Below, one piece after another: positions 17,095-25,193 of a stretch of DNA of 64,000 nt. Where the stretch lies: the NCBI GenBank assembly GCA_037138335.1, contig JBAXIO010000004.1, positions 124,001-188,000 on the forward strand. Direction: 5' to 3'. This stretch comes from CAIRDP01 sp037138335 (GTDB lineage Bacteria; Bacteroidota; Bacteroidia; Bacteroidales; FEN-979). How positions within the stretch are numbered: position 1 is the first letter of the stretch; the number at the start of each line of letters is the position of its first letter. The translations under genes were made by a program, and so were the position numbers. Below the pieces are notes generated by a model. That model ran no database searches, was not told the DNA's origin, and saw only the letters and a program-made list of their open reading frames with translations.

Positions 17095-18532
17095 CCGGCC
17101 TGCCCCACATCATAAAGATCAGCTGGGGTATCACCGTGTTCTGAATAAACCTCCCCCTCACCGGATCAGTTTCACCTGCCATTAAAGAATACATTTCCGC
17201 TCCTTTTCCTTTAGCCCACAACCCGACCAGTGCATTGGTGTGGTCCTTGCTGTTGAATTTCAGCGAGGGCAGTTTATTTTTACCATTATCGGCAACCGGG
17301 GTATAGGTATTTCCTCCCCAGAGGTCGCCGCTTTCATGATCGGCCGTGACGATAAGGAGGGTTTCATTCCAGCTGGAGTTCTTATTGACCCAGGCTACAA
17401 CGGTATCAATGGCGTCGCTGAAACTTTTCATTTCCTCCAGCATACGTCCTTTCTGGTTGTCGTGGTTGGCCCAGTCGACAGCACCCCCTTCTATCATCAC
17501 AAAAAATCCCTTCGGGTTGTTGTCAAGCACATTCAGCCCTCCCCTGACCATTTCGGCAAGGGTGGGAAGCCCCGAAGTGAAGGGGTTAGTGAAGGGCGGG
17601 GAATTTTTCGTCTCATTCCTGCCGAAATCCCTGCCCTGCTGAAGGGTTGAATACACTTCGGGAATTCCCAGCACCCTTTTTGGCGTCTTTCCGTACATGA
17701 GTTTCCTGAAGTCTTTCTCAGAAGTGATGAGGGTCCAGGGATCGGGGATCTTATCACCTGAAACATCTTTCACCTCGTAAATTTTATCCTTGAGGATAAA
17801 GGATGTCTGTATCCCGCTGCCCGACTTAATTGAAAGCCAGAGGTTGCTGTCGCATACGTATTTCGGGTTTTCCCATTTCCGGTCAAGCTTCTTCCCGTTA
17901 TTATCGAATTCGGGGTTCCCCGCACCCATGACCAGGTCGCAGCGGCTGCTGAAAAGCATATAGGCTGCCAGTTCCGAATAATGCTGCCTCGTTTTATTAT
18001 GGGCCACGAAACCGGCAGGCGTCGCATGGCTGATGGGTACGGTAGTGATGACCCCAGCCGATTTGCCGGAGATCTTAGCCAGCTCACAAAGGTTCCTCAA
18101 TGTATCGAAAGTCACCGAGAGCCCGATCACATTATTATAGGTCTTACGCCCGGTTGCCAGTGCTGTTGCAGCTGCCGCCGATTCGGTAAAATTCTTCCGC
18201 AAATAAAGTGAATCTTTCCAGGCCAGGGCCGGGTTGTAACCCTCTGCCCAGTTCAGTTTTGTGGTATCCTTATCATCGTAGGCCCCAACCTTTGCCGGGT
18301 AAGTGGCTACTGCAAGTTTAACGGGGAAGGATTGGAATTGCATGGGGCCGAAATAATATTCGGCCGCCTTCACACAGTTAAATCCCATGCCGTCGCCAAT
18401 CATGATGATCACGTTTTTGGGGTTGGGAAAAGAAGAAAGGGAAGTTTGCTTTTGGGCAAAAAGGCCGGGGACAATAATTGTACTGAATAATAAAATCGTT
18501 ATCCCGGTAATGTAATGCGCTGATATTTTCAT
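17084..18532 (-). CDS. Alkaline phosphatase (PhoA family)
   Basis: 482 residues with a signal peptide (about 1-26, ending LFAQ). Family motifs: IIMIGDGMG (metal-binding Asp, about 41-49), TESAAAATALATGRKTYNN (about 115-133) where the Ser is the phosphorylated nucleophile; the usual preceding Asp is a Glu here. MIEGGAVDWANHDN and TADHESGDLWGG supply further zinc ligands. Hydrolyses phosphate monoesters in the periplasm. A perfect -7 box (18552-18559, minus strand) lies 19 bp upstream. I saw no Pho-box-like direct repeat. Confidence 0.9.
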   Translation of the reverse strand: MKISAHYITGITILLFSTIIVPGLFAQKQTSLSSFPNPKNVIIMIGDGMGFNCVKAAEYYFGPMQFQSFPVKLAVATYPAKVGAYDDKDTTKLNWAEGYNPALAWKDSLYLRKNFTESAAAATALATGRKTYNNVIGLSVTFDTLRNLCELAKISGKSAGVITTVPISHATPAGFVAHNKTRQHYSELAAYMLFSSRCDLVMGAGNPEFDNNGKKLDRKWENPKYVCDSNLWLSIKSGSGIQTSFILKDKIYEVKDVSGDKIPDPWTLITSEKDFRKLMYGKTPKRVLGIPEVYSTLQQGRDFGRNETKNSPPFTNPFTSGLPTLAEMVRGGLNVLDNNPKGFFVMIEGGAVDWANHDNQKGRMLEEMKSFSDAIDTVVAWVNKNSSWNETLLIVTADHESGDLWGGNTYTPVADNGKNKLPSLKFNSKDHTNALVGLWAKGKGAEMYSLMAGETDPVRGRFIQNTVIPQLIFMMWGRPVTF

Positions 18533-18551
18533 GGATTTTTTTCTGAACCGA

Positions 18552-18559
18552 CAAAAGTA
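18552..18559 (-). promoter_or_regulatory. -7 promoter box of the alkaline phosphatase gene
   Basis: TACTTTTG on the minus strand, exact consensus, 19 bp upstream of the ATG. Confidence 0.55.
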
Positions 18560-18634
18560 CCGAAACTAAATTGTTAATCAGAAAATCATTAAGCAATTTG
18601 CACACTTTCACAAAACTTTTTGTAATTTGGTAAA

Positions 18635-18934
18635 ATGAACTTAAATGATCTGCAATTGCGGATCTTCGGGAAGGTTCCTCTAAAATTCACAATAATGGAA
18701 GATTTTGAAAAAATCCTGGTCCTCGAAAACGAATTCGAGGCTGAACTCATTGAAGAAGTTCTTATGGATAAGCAGATCCCGTATGGGATAATCATACGTG
18801 AAGACTCCGCCCTGGGGGGTATCACAGAGCTTGAAGATGGCTGGGGCTACCTTGAGGCCCCGGGCCGGTTCAGGGAGGAGATCATGAAGATTTACAAGGA
18901 GATACAGGAGACTTCTACCGATCCGGAAGGATGA
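18635..18934 (+). CDS. Small DUF2007-like protein
   Basis: 99 residues, acidic, no membrane segment. The core MEDFEKILVLENEFEAELIEEVLMDKQIPYGI resembles the ferredoxin-like fold of DUF2007-type 'putative signal transducing' proteins (strand, helix that spans two relatives of a cleft, strand). An alternative start at the internal ATG (18695, MEDFEK) would remove the first 20 residues, which look less conserved in character; I cannot decide between them. Function unknown. It is divergent from the alkaline phosphatase and 43 bp before the M28 peptidase gene. Confidence 0.6.
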   Translation: MNLNDLQLRIFGKVPLKFTIMEDFEKILVLENEFEAELIEEVLMDKQIPYGIIIREDSALGGITELEDGWGYLEAPGRFREEIMKIYKEIQETSTDPEG

Positions 18935-18977
18935 GTGAAGGACTGGTTATCGCATTCATCACGAAATATTTCATCAA

Positions 18978-21965
18978 ATGACCAACCATAAAATGGGTTG
19001 GAAACATCTGTTACAGAGTTTCCCTTGGTTTGAAGGAGAAAAATCATTTCCCCTGCCTGCCTATTCTGAGTACATGCCTCCCATGCATATCGGGTTCAGG
19101 CCATATGACGGAAAGGTTTATTCCTGGCATTTCAAACAGGACGACCCTTTCGGATTTTATATAGGGGAAGCCGAAGAGCTGTTGCACCTTCAGCCGGGCC
19201 TTCAGAATATAGGGCTTCAGAGCATGGAGCATATAATGCAGCTGGGCAAGGGGAACCTTCCTCCCAGCATCGCAGGGCGAAAGAACCGAAACCTCAGGAA
19301 CAATCCTTTCTGGCCTGATGAACTCGCCAATAAAGCCGGCACGCTTAATTATGAGCGTTACGTATTATTGGCTCCGCTGGCTCTGTCAAAGACCAAGGAT
19401 GATAAAGGAAGATCCAGGTGGACATTTTTCGGGAGCAGTGAGCAGGGACCGGAAAAAGCATTCTGGAAATCATTTTTTAAAGGGGCAGAAGAAGAATATC
19501 CCGAATCTTTTTTCCTGAGATTCATGGGTAAGATCTTCCACCATGCCTATGACCGTAAGACCGATACTCCCGAAGCCATGCTCGAGGCCGGGTTCCGCAT
19601 CCTTCCATCGAAGGGAAAATTACCCGTAAAACATTGGAATGGCGTTAGTCTTCCCTCATGGGCTTCAAGATACCTGATTGCGGATGGCGATGATTTCACC
19701 GATACGGTGTACCTGCTTACCTTCCGTCCGTTCGGCAGCCTGCCTGAGGTTGTAAAACAAAAATATTTCTCGGGAGATCTTGCGCTGATCCCCTTCCCCG
19801 GCAGTCTTTCCCCATGGGGGACAAAAGAATATATAGATCTGTCACATCACATGTACGATGCCATACAGTTCCCCATGCTGAGGCTAGTTTCCAGGAATGA
19901 GGAGAATTTCGGGATCAGGGTTCCCCAGTCGGGATGGTTCCACCAGTCATCACCCGGGAATGAAAATCCCGATATCCTTGAAGAACTCCTTCTGAACTCC
20001 TATGTGAGAACAAGCCGCTGGGACCGTAAAGGCAGAACCGAAGACCCATTGCTTGACAGCAAGGAGATCGATCCCGTTGCACAGACTTTATTCAACACCA
20101 CCCTCCCGGCTTTAGACCTCTATAATAAGCCGATGGCCCGCAATGTCCAGCTACTGAATGAACATATTGAGCTGTTGCTTGACGGGCCCAGGGCCGGGAA
20201 AAAAGAAATTGAGCATGCTGCGGCGGTTGTGCTTGCCGGCGGATTATTCCGTTACCGCTTTTACTTCCCGCCCATGCAGGCAGGCCGGCATGAGATCTTC
20301 TGGCACAGGCCCATTGTTTCCTGCGTCGATACAGCCACTTCAAAACCCATGGTCTTCCCCGACCTGCTTCACGGTTATTTCACTGCTTATGATACGGTAA
20401 CACCCGATCCGGCGAAGCCGATAGAATTATGGCCGAGAATGATGGAACGGCAGCCCCACACCTCTATCCTTAAACATTTCCTGTCGGAACACGACCGTTA
20501 CAAGCATCTTACAGCCTTCAACCTGATGACCCTGCTGGATGTACAGGAACTCCTCGGGGTTCCTTCACTTGAGAAAGACTTTGCCCGCCACCTCATCCGC
20601 ATTAAGAAAGATGCAAACCTCGATCAATGGCTTGATATCCTTCATGAACGCACATACCAGCCCGGATTGGCGCACAGGGCAAAAGTGTTTGTCGAAAATA
20701 TCATCAGGGAAAACGATACTTCCATCCAGCCCCTCACTTTCGGGGAAACCGCTACCAGAAAGTACGAGGAGGATTTCTGGAACACCATCTTTTCACTTGC
20801 CTGCGGGGAATATATCAATAAAGACAATGCGGATGTGGTGCAGGACCACCCCACCCTGAGTAAAACAAGGCATAAGGAGAGGGACCTCCACCGTTTGGGG
20901 GAACACCTTCTTAAGAGCCACAAAAAAGCCATAGCCGAAGCCGGGATGGAAGGAAAAGCCGAAGCCGGTGAAATGCCGTTCAAATGGGAAACCGATTTTG
21001 ACTTCACACAGTTCGGCGGGTGGAAAGCCAACCTTGAAGGGACTGAATACGAAAGGAATATCCTGGTCATCATTCCCGGGAAGAACAGGAAAGAGGCGGT
21101 CATTATGGGCGACCATTACGATACCGCTTATATGGAAGACGTTTACGACAAATCGGAAGGCGGAACAGGCGCAAGGCTTGCAGCCGCCGGGGCCGACGAC
21201 AATCATTCGGCCACATCCACCCTGCTGCTTGCCGCCCCTGTCTTCCTGAAACTGGCGAAAGAAGGCAAACTTGAAAGGGATATCTGGCTGATCCATCTTA
21301 CAGGGGAGGAATTTCCTTCTGACTGCATGGGAGCCAGGGACTTCTGCCGCAACTACGTTCAGAAAACTTTAAAGATGCGCAGGGATGACGGGGGTTTTCT
21401 TGACCTGGGCGGAGTTGACATCAAGGGAGTGTTCGTGATGGATATGATAGCCCATAACCGCGACAATGCAAAAGACATCTTCCAGATCTCACCCGGGCGC
21501 AGCGATGATTCGGTAAAACTGGGATACAAGGCACACCTCGTTAACAGGACCTGGAATAAACTGGCCGCTGAATGGAATACAATGCCCGACAGGGCAGGAT
21601 GCAAGAGAGGAGAGCGGGTGAAGGACGATTTACGACTGACGAATGATCCTTTGAAGACTTCAGACCCCGAATCCCGAATCCCGAATCCCGAATCCAGTTA
21701 CCCCATTCCCGCAAAAGCTTTGTTCCTTCCCCTGGAGGGTGAAGTCCGCACCTGGGAAGACCCCACCAGTTCATTGTACAATACCGATGTGATGATATTT
21801 TCCGATATGGGTGTCCCCTGTGTGCTGTTCATGGAAAATTACGATATCCACCGCCAGGGATACCACGACACCCATGACACCATGGAGAACATCGACCTCG
21901 ATTACGGGGCAGCTTTTTCGGCTATTGCCATTGAAACCGTGGCCCAGGTGGCGGCAGAAAAATGA
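18978..21965 (+). CDS. Very large M28-type zinc peptidase with uncharacterised N-terminal region
   Basis: 995 residues, no signal peptide, so probably cytoplasmic. The C-terminal third is an M28 aminopeptidase-like domain with the metal-ligand series in order: GDHYDT (His about 712), AGADDNHSAT (bridging Asp about 738), LTGEEFPSD (catalytic Glu and ligand Glu about 775), VMDMIAHN (Asp), and YHDTHDTMENID (last His about 963). The ~680 residues before it are not a domain I can name. A translated 7-mer array (21665-21696, SRIPNPESS) interrupts the peptidase domain between the Asp and last His ligands. The stop codon is in the first bases of the array at 21964. Peptidase activity is inferred; the N-terminal role is unknown. 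Confidence 0.75.
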   Translation: MTNHKMGWKHLLQSFPWFEGEKSFPLPAYSEYMPPMHIGFRPYDGKVYSWHFKQDDPFGFYIGEAEELLHLQPGLQNIGLQSMEHIMQLGKGNLPPSIAGRKNRNLRNNPFWPDELANKAGTLNYERYVLLAPLALSKTKDDKGRSRWTFFGSSEQGPEKAFWKSFFKGAEEEYPESFFLRFMGKIFHHAYDRKTDTPEAMLEAGFRILPSKGKLPVKHWNGVSLPSWASRYLIADGDDFTDTVYLLTFRPFGSLPEVVKQKYFSGDLALIPFPGSLSPWGTKEYIDLSHHMYDAIQFPMLRLVSRNEENFGIRVPQSGWFHQSSPGNENPDILEELLLNSYVRTSRWDRKGRTEDPLLDSKEIDPVAQTLFNTTLPALDLYNKPMARNVQLLNEHIELLLDGPRAGKKEIEHAAAVVLAGGLFRYRFYFPPMQAGRHEIFWHRPIVSCVDTATSKPMVFPDLLHGYFTAYDTVTPDPAKPIELWPRMMERQPHTSILKHFLSEHDRYKHLTAFNLMTLLDVQELLGVPSLEKDFARHLIRIKKDANLDQWLDILHERTYQPGLAHRAKVFVENIIRENDTSIQPLTFGETATRKYEEDFWNTIFSLACGEYINKDNADVVQDHPTLSKTRHKERDLHRLGEHLLKSHKKAIAEAGMEGKAEAGEMPFKWETDFDFTQFGGWKANLEGTEYERNILVIIPGKNRKEAVIMGDHYDTAYMEDVYDKSEGGTGARLAAAGADDNHSATSTLLLAAPVFLKLAKEGKLERDIWLIHLTGEEFPSDCMGARDFCRNYVQKTLKMRRDDGGFLDLGGVDIKGVFVMDMIAHNRDNAKDIFQISPGRSDDSVKLGYKAHLVNRTWNKLAAEWNTMPDRAGCKRGERVKDDLRLTNDPLKTSDPESRIPNPESSYPIPAKALFLPLEGEVRTWEDPTSSLYNTDVMIFSDMGVPCVLFMENYDIHRQGYHDTHDTMENIDLDYGAAFSAIAIETVAQVAAEK
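21665..21696 (+). repeat. Translated GAATCCC 7-mer array in the M28 peptidase gene
   Basis: Four GAATCC(C) units in tandem, read in frame as a proline/serine-rich loop (ESRIPNPESS). The surrounding ~25 residues are also low-complexity and polar. Confidence 0.8.
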
Positions 21966-22028
21966 GTGAATTGTGAATAAGTGAATGATGACTAGTGAAT
22001 AGTGACCAGTGACCAGTGACTGGTGAAA
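21964..22028 (+). repeat. 7-mer array GTGAATA/GTGACCA between convergent genes
   Basis: Units such as GTGAATT, GTGAATA, GTGACCA, GTGACCA, GTGACTG. It begins within the TGA stop of the M28 gene and fills most of the space to the convergent CBU_0592-like gene. Same family as 26411-26521 (reverse orientation). Confidence 0.85.
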
Positions 22029-22043
22029 ATTCTTATTGGTAAT

Positions 22044-22274
22044 TCATGCTTTTTTTACCAGCCCGATCACGGAAACCAGTGTCCAAACGCCTTCCAGGAT
22101 CACAAAAGGCCAGTAATGGATGAGCACTGAGGCATAGCAGGCGAGCCCTGCCCCCAGGATGTTCATCAGGAAAAAGAGTTTCCCTTCTTTGGGGATCAGC
22201 GAGAAAATATTCAGGAAATAAGCCAGGAGGATGAGACCGACCCCGATGATACCTATGATGTCATTGTAATTCAT
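22044..22274 (-). CDS. CBU_0592-like small membrane protein
   Basis: 76 residues from the ATG at 22274 (MNYNDIIGIIGVGLILLAYFLN); longer in-frame readings would run into the upstream gene and lack hydrophobic character. Three predicted membrane segments with the family-like pattern GVGLILLAYFLN, LNILGAGLACYASVLI and FVILEGVWTLVSVIGL. I associate this pattern with the CBU_0592 family of unknown function. It follows the sigma-factor-linked membrane protein by 28 bp on the same strand and may be the last gene of that operon. Confidence 0.65.
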   Translation of the reverse strand: MNYNDIIGIIGVGLILLAYFLNIFSLIPKEGKLFFLMNILGAGLACYASVLIHYWPFVILEGVWTLVSVIGLVKKA

Positions 22275-22302
22275 AATAGCCGGGGATTGATCAGGCAAAT
22301 CA

Positions 22303-22665
22303 TCAGAATTGCTGCCTGGACCTTTTGAACATATATTTAAGTACCAGCTGGTCGAAAACAAAGGTGAACAGGCCGATTCCAATACTGCCGCATACAATCG
22401 CACGATGGCCGGCGACCCACTGCAGCAGGGGGGCGGGATCGGTTTTTGCAGGAAATATAAGGCAGATCCCCATCACGATCAGGGCGAGCAGGACAAGCCC
22501 TGTTTTTAATCCAAGTTCTGTGAGGAGCTCCTGCCAGGCAAGCTGCTTCTCAAGCTTTTTAACCAGTTTATCGGTAAAATCATCAGGAAAATCAAAATCG
22601 GGAGGCTCACGCAGTGAATCATCTATCAGGCCATCCAGGTTTTTGTTAAATTCTTTCTTTTCCAT
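22303..22665 (-). CDS. Membrane protein paired with ECF sigma factor (candidate anti-sigma factor)
   Basis: 120 residues. N-terminal ~50 residues are cytoplasmic and acidic (DDSLREPPDFDFPDDFTDKLVKKLEKQ), then two membrane segments (about 54-70 and 84-104). It starts 19 bp after the ECF sigma gene. An N-terminal cytoplasmic segment followed by membrane anchoring is the layout of anti-sigma factors, but no zinc-binding HxxxCxxC motif is present, so the role is inferred from position only. Confidence 0.65.
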   Translation of the reverse strand: MEKKEFNKNLDGLIDDSLREPPDFDFPDDFTDKLVKKLEKQLAWQELLTELGLKTGLVLLALIVMGICLIFPAKTDPAPLLQWVAGHRAIVCGSIGIGLFTFVFDQLVLKYMFKRSRQQF

Positions 22666-22684
22666 GTCTGCAAATTTAATGTTA

Positions 22685-23260
22685 TTAAGCCTCGAATAAC
22701 ACGGGCCGGATGTCGGGTACCAGTTCTGTCATTTTCTGGCGGATGATCTCCCTGCCACGGCTCAGGTATGATTTCACTGTGCCTTCGGGCATCCCGGTGA
22801 TCTCTTCAATCTCCCTGTAAGAGAATTCTTCCAGGTGGAAAAGAGTGATCACGGTACGGTATTGAAGCGGCATTTTTTCTATGATCCGGTGGACGAGTAT
22901 TTTCATTGTATTCCTGTCTATATTGTTCAGCAGGGGCGATACATCCGACTGGGCCAGGTTGATCGTCAAAATAGGATCCGCTGATGACAATACCTCACGC
23001 TTGTTTTTCCGCACATGGTCAACGCAGGCATTGTAAGCAATGGATCCTATCCAGGTCGACAGCTTAGCTTCCCCCCTGAATTTATCAATCTGTTTGAACA
23101 CCCTGATAAACACCTCCTGGCAAAGATCCTCCGCATCTTCCTGGCGGTTTGTCATCCGCAGTACCATATGCCATACCAGGTTCCGGTATTTCTCGACCAG
23201 GAACCTGAACGCATTTGTATTTCCTGCCTTCAGGGCGTTGACCAGTGCAACATCATCCAT
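22685..23260 (-). CDS. ECF-type RNA polymerase sigma factor
   Basis: 191 residues. Region 2 (about 12-78) includes VEKYRNLVWHMVLRMTNRQEDAEDLCQEVFIRVF, and KFRGEAKLSTWIGSIAYNACVDHVRK is the DNA-melting/-10 recognition part. Region 4 (about 125-175) has MPLQYRTVITLFHLEEFSYREIEEITGMPEGTVKSYLSRGRE, the -35-binding helix-turn-helix. It would direct RNA polymerase to a specific regulon. It is preceded 45 bp upstream by a DUF1573 gene and followed by a probable membrane anti-sigma partner; all are on the minus strand. Confidence 0.92.
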   Translation of the reverse strand: MDDVALVNALKAGNTNAFRFLVEKYRNLVWHMVLRMTNRQEDAEDLCQEVFIRVFKQIDKFRGEAKLSTWIGSIAYNACVDHVRKNKREVLSSADPILTINLAQSDVSPLLNNIDRNTMKILVHRIIEKMPLQYRTVITLFHLEEFSYREIEEITGMPEGTVKSYLSRGREIIRQKMTELVPDIRPVLFEA

Positions 23261-23305
23261 TGAAACGTTAGTCGCAGGAAATGCAAAAAGGTTGCAGGAG
23301 CCCGA

Positions 23306-23737
23306 TCAGGATTTCGGGATGACCTTGCCTTTGATCTGCAGTATCACGGTTTGATCGGAAGCATTGGTCCTTACTGTGACGGTCTTGCTGAAATTACCGG
23401 GTGCGGCGGCGTTATAAGTCGCTGAAATGCTGGTCGATTTGCCCGGAAGAACAGGATCCTTGGAATAAGAGAGGTTGGTACAGCCGCAGGAGGCCGTGGC
23501 AGACGAAATGAGCAGTGGTTCATTCCCTTCATTGGTAAGTATAAAAGTGGCTGTGCCGGGTGAATTCTGCTTAAGATCAGCAAATTCATACTCGGTTTTG
23601 TCGAACCTGGCTACAGGCCCGTTCTTTTTCACTTCGGTTGAGGTTTTCACTTCACCTTGTTTCGGGGCATCCTGGCAATAAGTACCCAGGCATAAACCGA
23701 AGATAGCGGCAGTCATTAACATTGTTCTTGTTTTCAT
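23306..23737 (-). CDS. Secreted DUF1573 protein
   Basis: 143 residues with a signal peptide (about 1-21). The domain FDKTEYEFADLKQNSPGTATF ... SATASCGCT ... TNASDQTVILQIKGKV is a typical DUF1573 Ig-like fold with the conserved Cys-Gly-Cys. These are common periplasmic proteins of unknown role in Bacteroidota. A one-mismatch -7 box (CATCTTTG, 23761-23768 minus) lies upstream, next to the direct-repeat array at 23791-23848. It may lead the operon that includes the ECF sigma factor. Confidence 0.85.
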   Translation of the reverse strand: MKTRTMLMTAAIFGLCLGTYCQDAPKQGEVKTSTEVKKNGPVARFDKTEYEFADLKQNSPGTATFILTNEGNEPLLISSATASCGCTNLSYSKDPVLPGKSTSISATYNAAAPGNFSKTVTVRTNASDQTVILQIKGKVIPKS

Positions 23738-23760
23738 ATTTGTTTGTTTTTGTTAGATTG

Positions 23761-23768
23761 CAAAGATG
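23761..23768 (-). promoter_or_regulatory. Probable -7 box of the DUF1573 gene
   Basis: CATCTTTG on the minus strand, one mismatch to TAnnTTTG, 23 bp before the ATG. Confidence 0.4.
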
Positions 23769-23790
23769 GACAGGCATGAATGAAACCCAT

Positions 23791-23848
23791 GTTAACGAGT
23801 CGTAAATGATTGTAAACGAAATGTAAATCTTTGTAAATGAATTGTAAA
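23791..23848 (+). promoter_or_regulatory. Direct-repeat operator array with 10.5-bp period (GTAAAnGAnT)
   Basis: GTAAA occurs at 23802, 23812, 23823, 23833 and 23844 (spacing 10, 11, 10, 11), preceded by a variant GTTAACGAGT at 23791 (spacing 11). All copies thus lie on one face of the helix. The array sits in the divergent region between the DUF1573 gene and the histidine kinase/response regulator operon, about 28-85 bp upstream of the kinase's likely -7 box (TAATTTTA, 23876-23883). OmpR/PhoB-family regulators bind head-to-tail direct repeats at about 11 bp, so the adjacent response regulator is the obvious candidate ligand. Confidence 0.7.
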
Positions 23849-23918
23849 TCCCCGTGCTGACAATAACATTATCAGTAATTTTACATGACAAAATCCCTGG
23901 ATCCAAAACATCATTTCC

Positions 23919-25184
23919 ATGCGAGGGTATAAACTCAAATTCGTTGTATTGCTCGGGGCCGTTTCAATTGTCGGCATCATCTCCGTGCAGACCTACTTCC
24001 TGGTCAACGCATGGGATACCAGGGAAAAGGAGATGAACCAGAGCATTGTGATAGCCCTCAAGACCGTTGCCGGGAAGATCTGCAGCCTCAACCAGACCGC
24101 TCCTCCTTACGGGAATCCCGTCAGGCAGCTGTCATCGGCATATTTTGTCGTTGACATCAACAGCGTGATCGATGCCAACGTGCTGGAACACTTCCTGAAG
24201 ACTGAATTCGAACGACTCAACATTAGGACCGATTACGAATACGCCATTTATGATTGTCATTCCGACAGGATGGTTTACGGGAGTTATATTTCCGCCTCAG
24301 GATTAGGAGAAAAGCTTAAATCCACCGAAAACCTACCCAAATACCGCGAATACCTTTATTATTTCGGGATCCGGTTCCCGGCCCTCCGGAATACGATCGC
24401 AGGGGATATGGCGATCCTTTTCTTTTTCACCTTTATCCTCGTCCTTTCGGTGATCTTCTTTGTTTATGCCATCTTCGTGATCCTGCAACAGAAGCAGTTT
24501 TCGGAAATGCAGAAAGATTTCATCAACAACATGACCCATGAATTCAAGACACCCATTTCGACCATAAACCTGGCAGCCGATGTCATACTGGATCCCGAAA
24601 TCGTGAAAGACCCTAGGCGGCTCGACAGGTATGCTTCCCTCATCAAACAGGAGAATAGCAGGCTGGACCTGCTGGCAGGGAAGGTACTGCAGATAGTCCA
24701 CATCGAGAAGGGGGGCCTCCAGCTTAAAATTGAAACAATCAACCTGAATGAGCTGATAAAAACGGTGGCCGGACATTTCAGGACCAAGTTGCGCCCGGGC
24801 TCGACCCTTGAGCTGTCGCTGGATCCATCGGTGAAAGTTATACGGGCCGACATTATCCACCTGACTAACATATTTCACAATCTTTTCGACAATGCGGTAA
24901 AATACGGGCCTGAAAATGCCGGGATCAGTATATCTACACAGATGGAAAACAGGGCGGTATTGATATGTTTTGCCGACAACGGCCCGGGGATAGATCCTAA
25001 ATACCAGAAGAGGGTTTTCCAGAAATTTTTCAGGGTCCCTTCGGGGGATGTCCATAATGTAAAAGGGTTTGGCCTGGGCCTGCATTATGTGAAGATAATC
25101 TGTCGTGCCCATGGGTGGAAGATAAAACTCGATACCCGGGAGGGAAGCGGGGCCAGGTTCACAATCGAAATTCCAAATCAATAA
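23919..25184 (+). CDS. Membrane sensor histidine kinase
   Basis: 421 residues. Membrane segments at about 8-30 and 165-189 enclose a ~130-residue periplasmic sensor domain with no family I can name. The cytoplasmic part has a HisKA domain with the phosphorylated His207 in NNMTHEFKTPIS, then a HATPase domain: N-box HNLFDNAVKYG, G1 DNGPGI, and GLGLHYV. No HAMP domain is evident. The response regulator starts 9 bp downstream, so the pair is a classical two-component system. Expression is probably governed by the repeat array at 23791-23848. Confidence 0.92.
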   Translation: MRGYKLKFVVLLGAVSIVGIISVQTYFLVNAWDTREKEMNQSIVIALKTVAGKICSLNQTAPPYGNPVRQLSSAYFVVDINSVIDANVLEHFLKTEFERLNIRTDYEYAIYDCHSDRMVYGSYISASGLGEKLKSTENLPKYREYLYYFGIRFPALRNTIAGDMAILFFFTFILVLSVIFFVYAIFVILQQKQFSEMQKDFINNMTHEFKTPISTINLAADVILDPEIVKDPRRLDRYASLIKQENSRLDLLAGKVLQIVHIEKGGLQLKIETINLNELIKTVAGHFRTKLRPGSTLELSLDPSVKVIRADIIHLTNIFHNLFDNAVKYGPENAGISISTQMENRAVLICFADNGPGIDPKYQKRVFQKFFRVPSGDVHNVKGFGLGLHYVKIICRAHGWKIKLDTREGSGARFTIEIPNQ

Positions 25185-25193
25185 GATCCTGAC

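Noticed and set aside
20793..21296. Minus-strand 167-residue open frame in the M28 gene
   Set aside because: Opposite the conserved metal-binding part of the peptidase.
24333..25181. Minus-strand 282-residue open frame over the histidine kinase gene
   Set aside because: Shadow of a conserved kinase; composition (rich in P, R, H) is typical of antisense frames.
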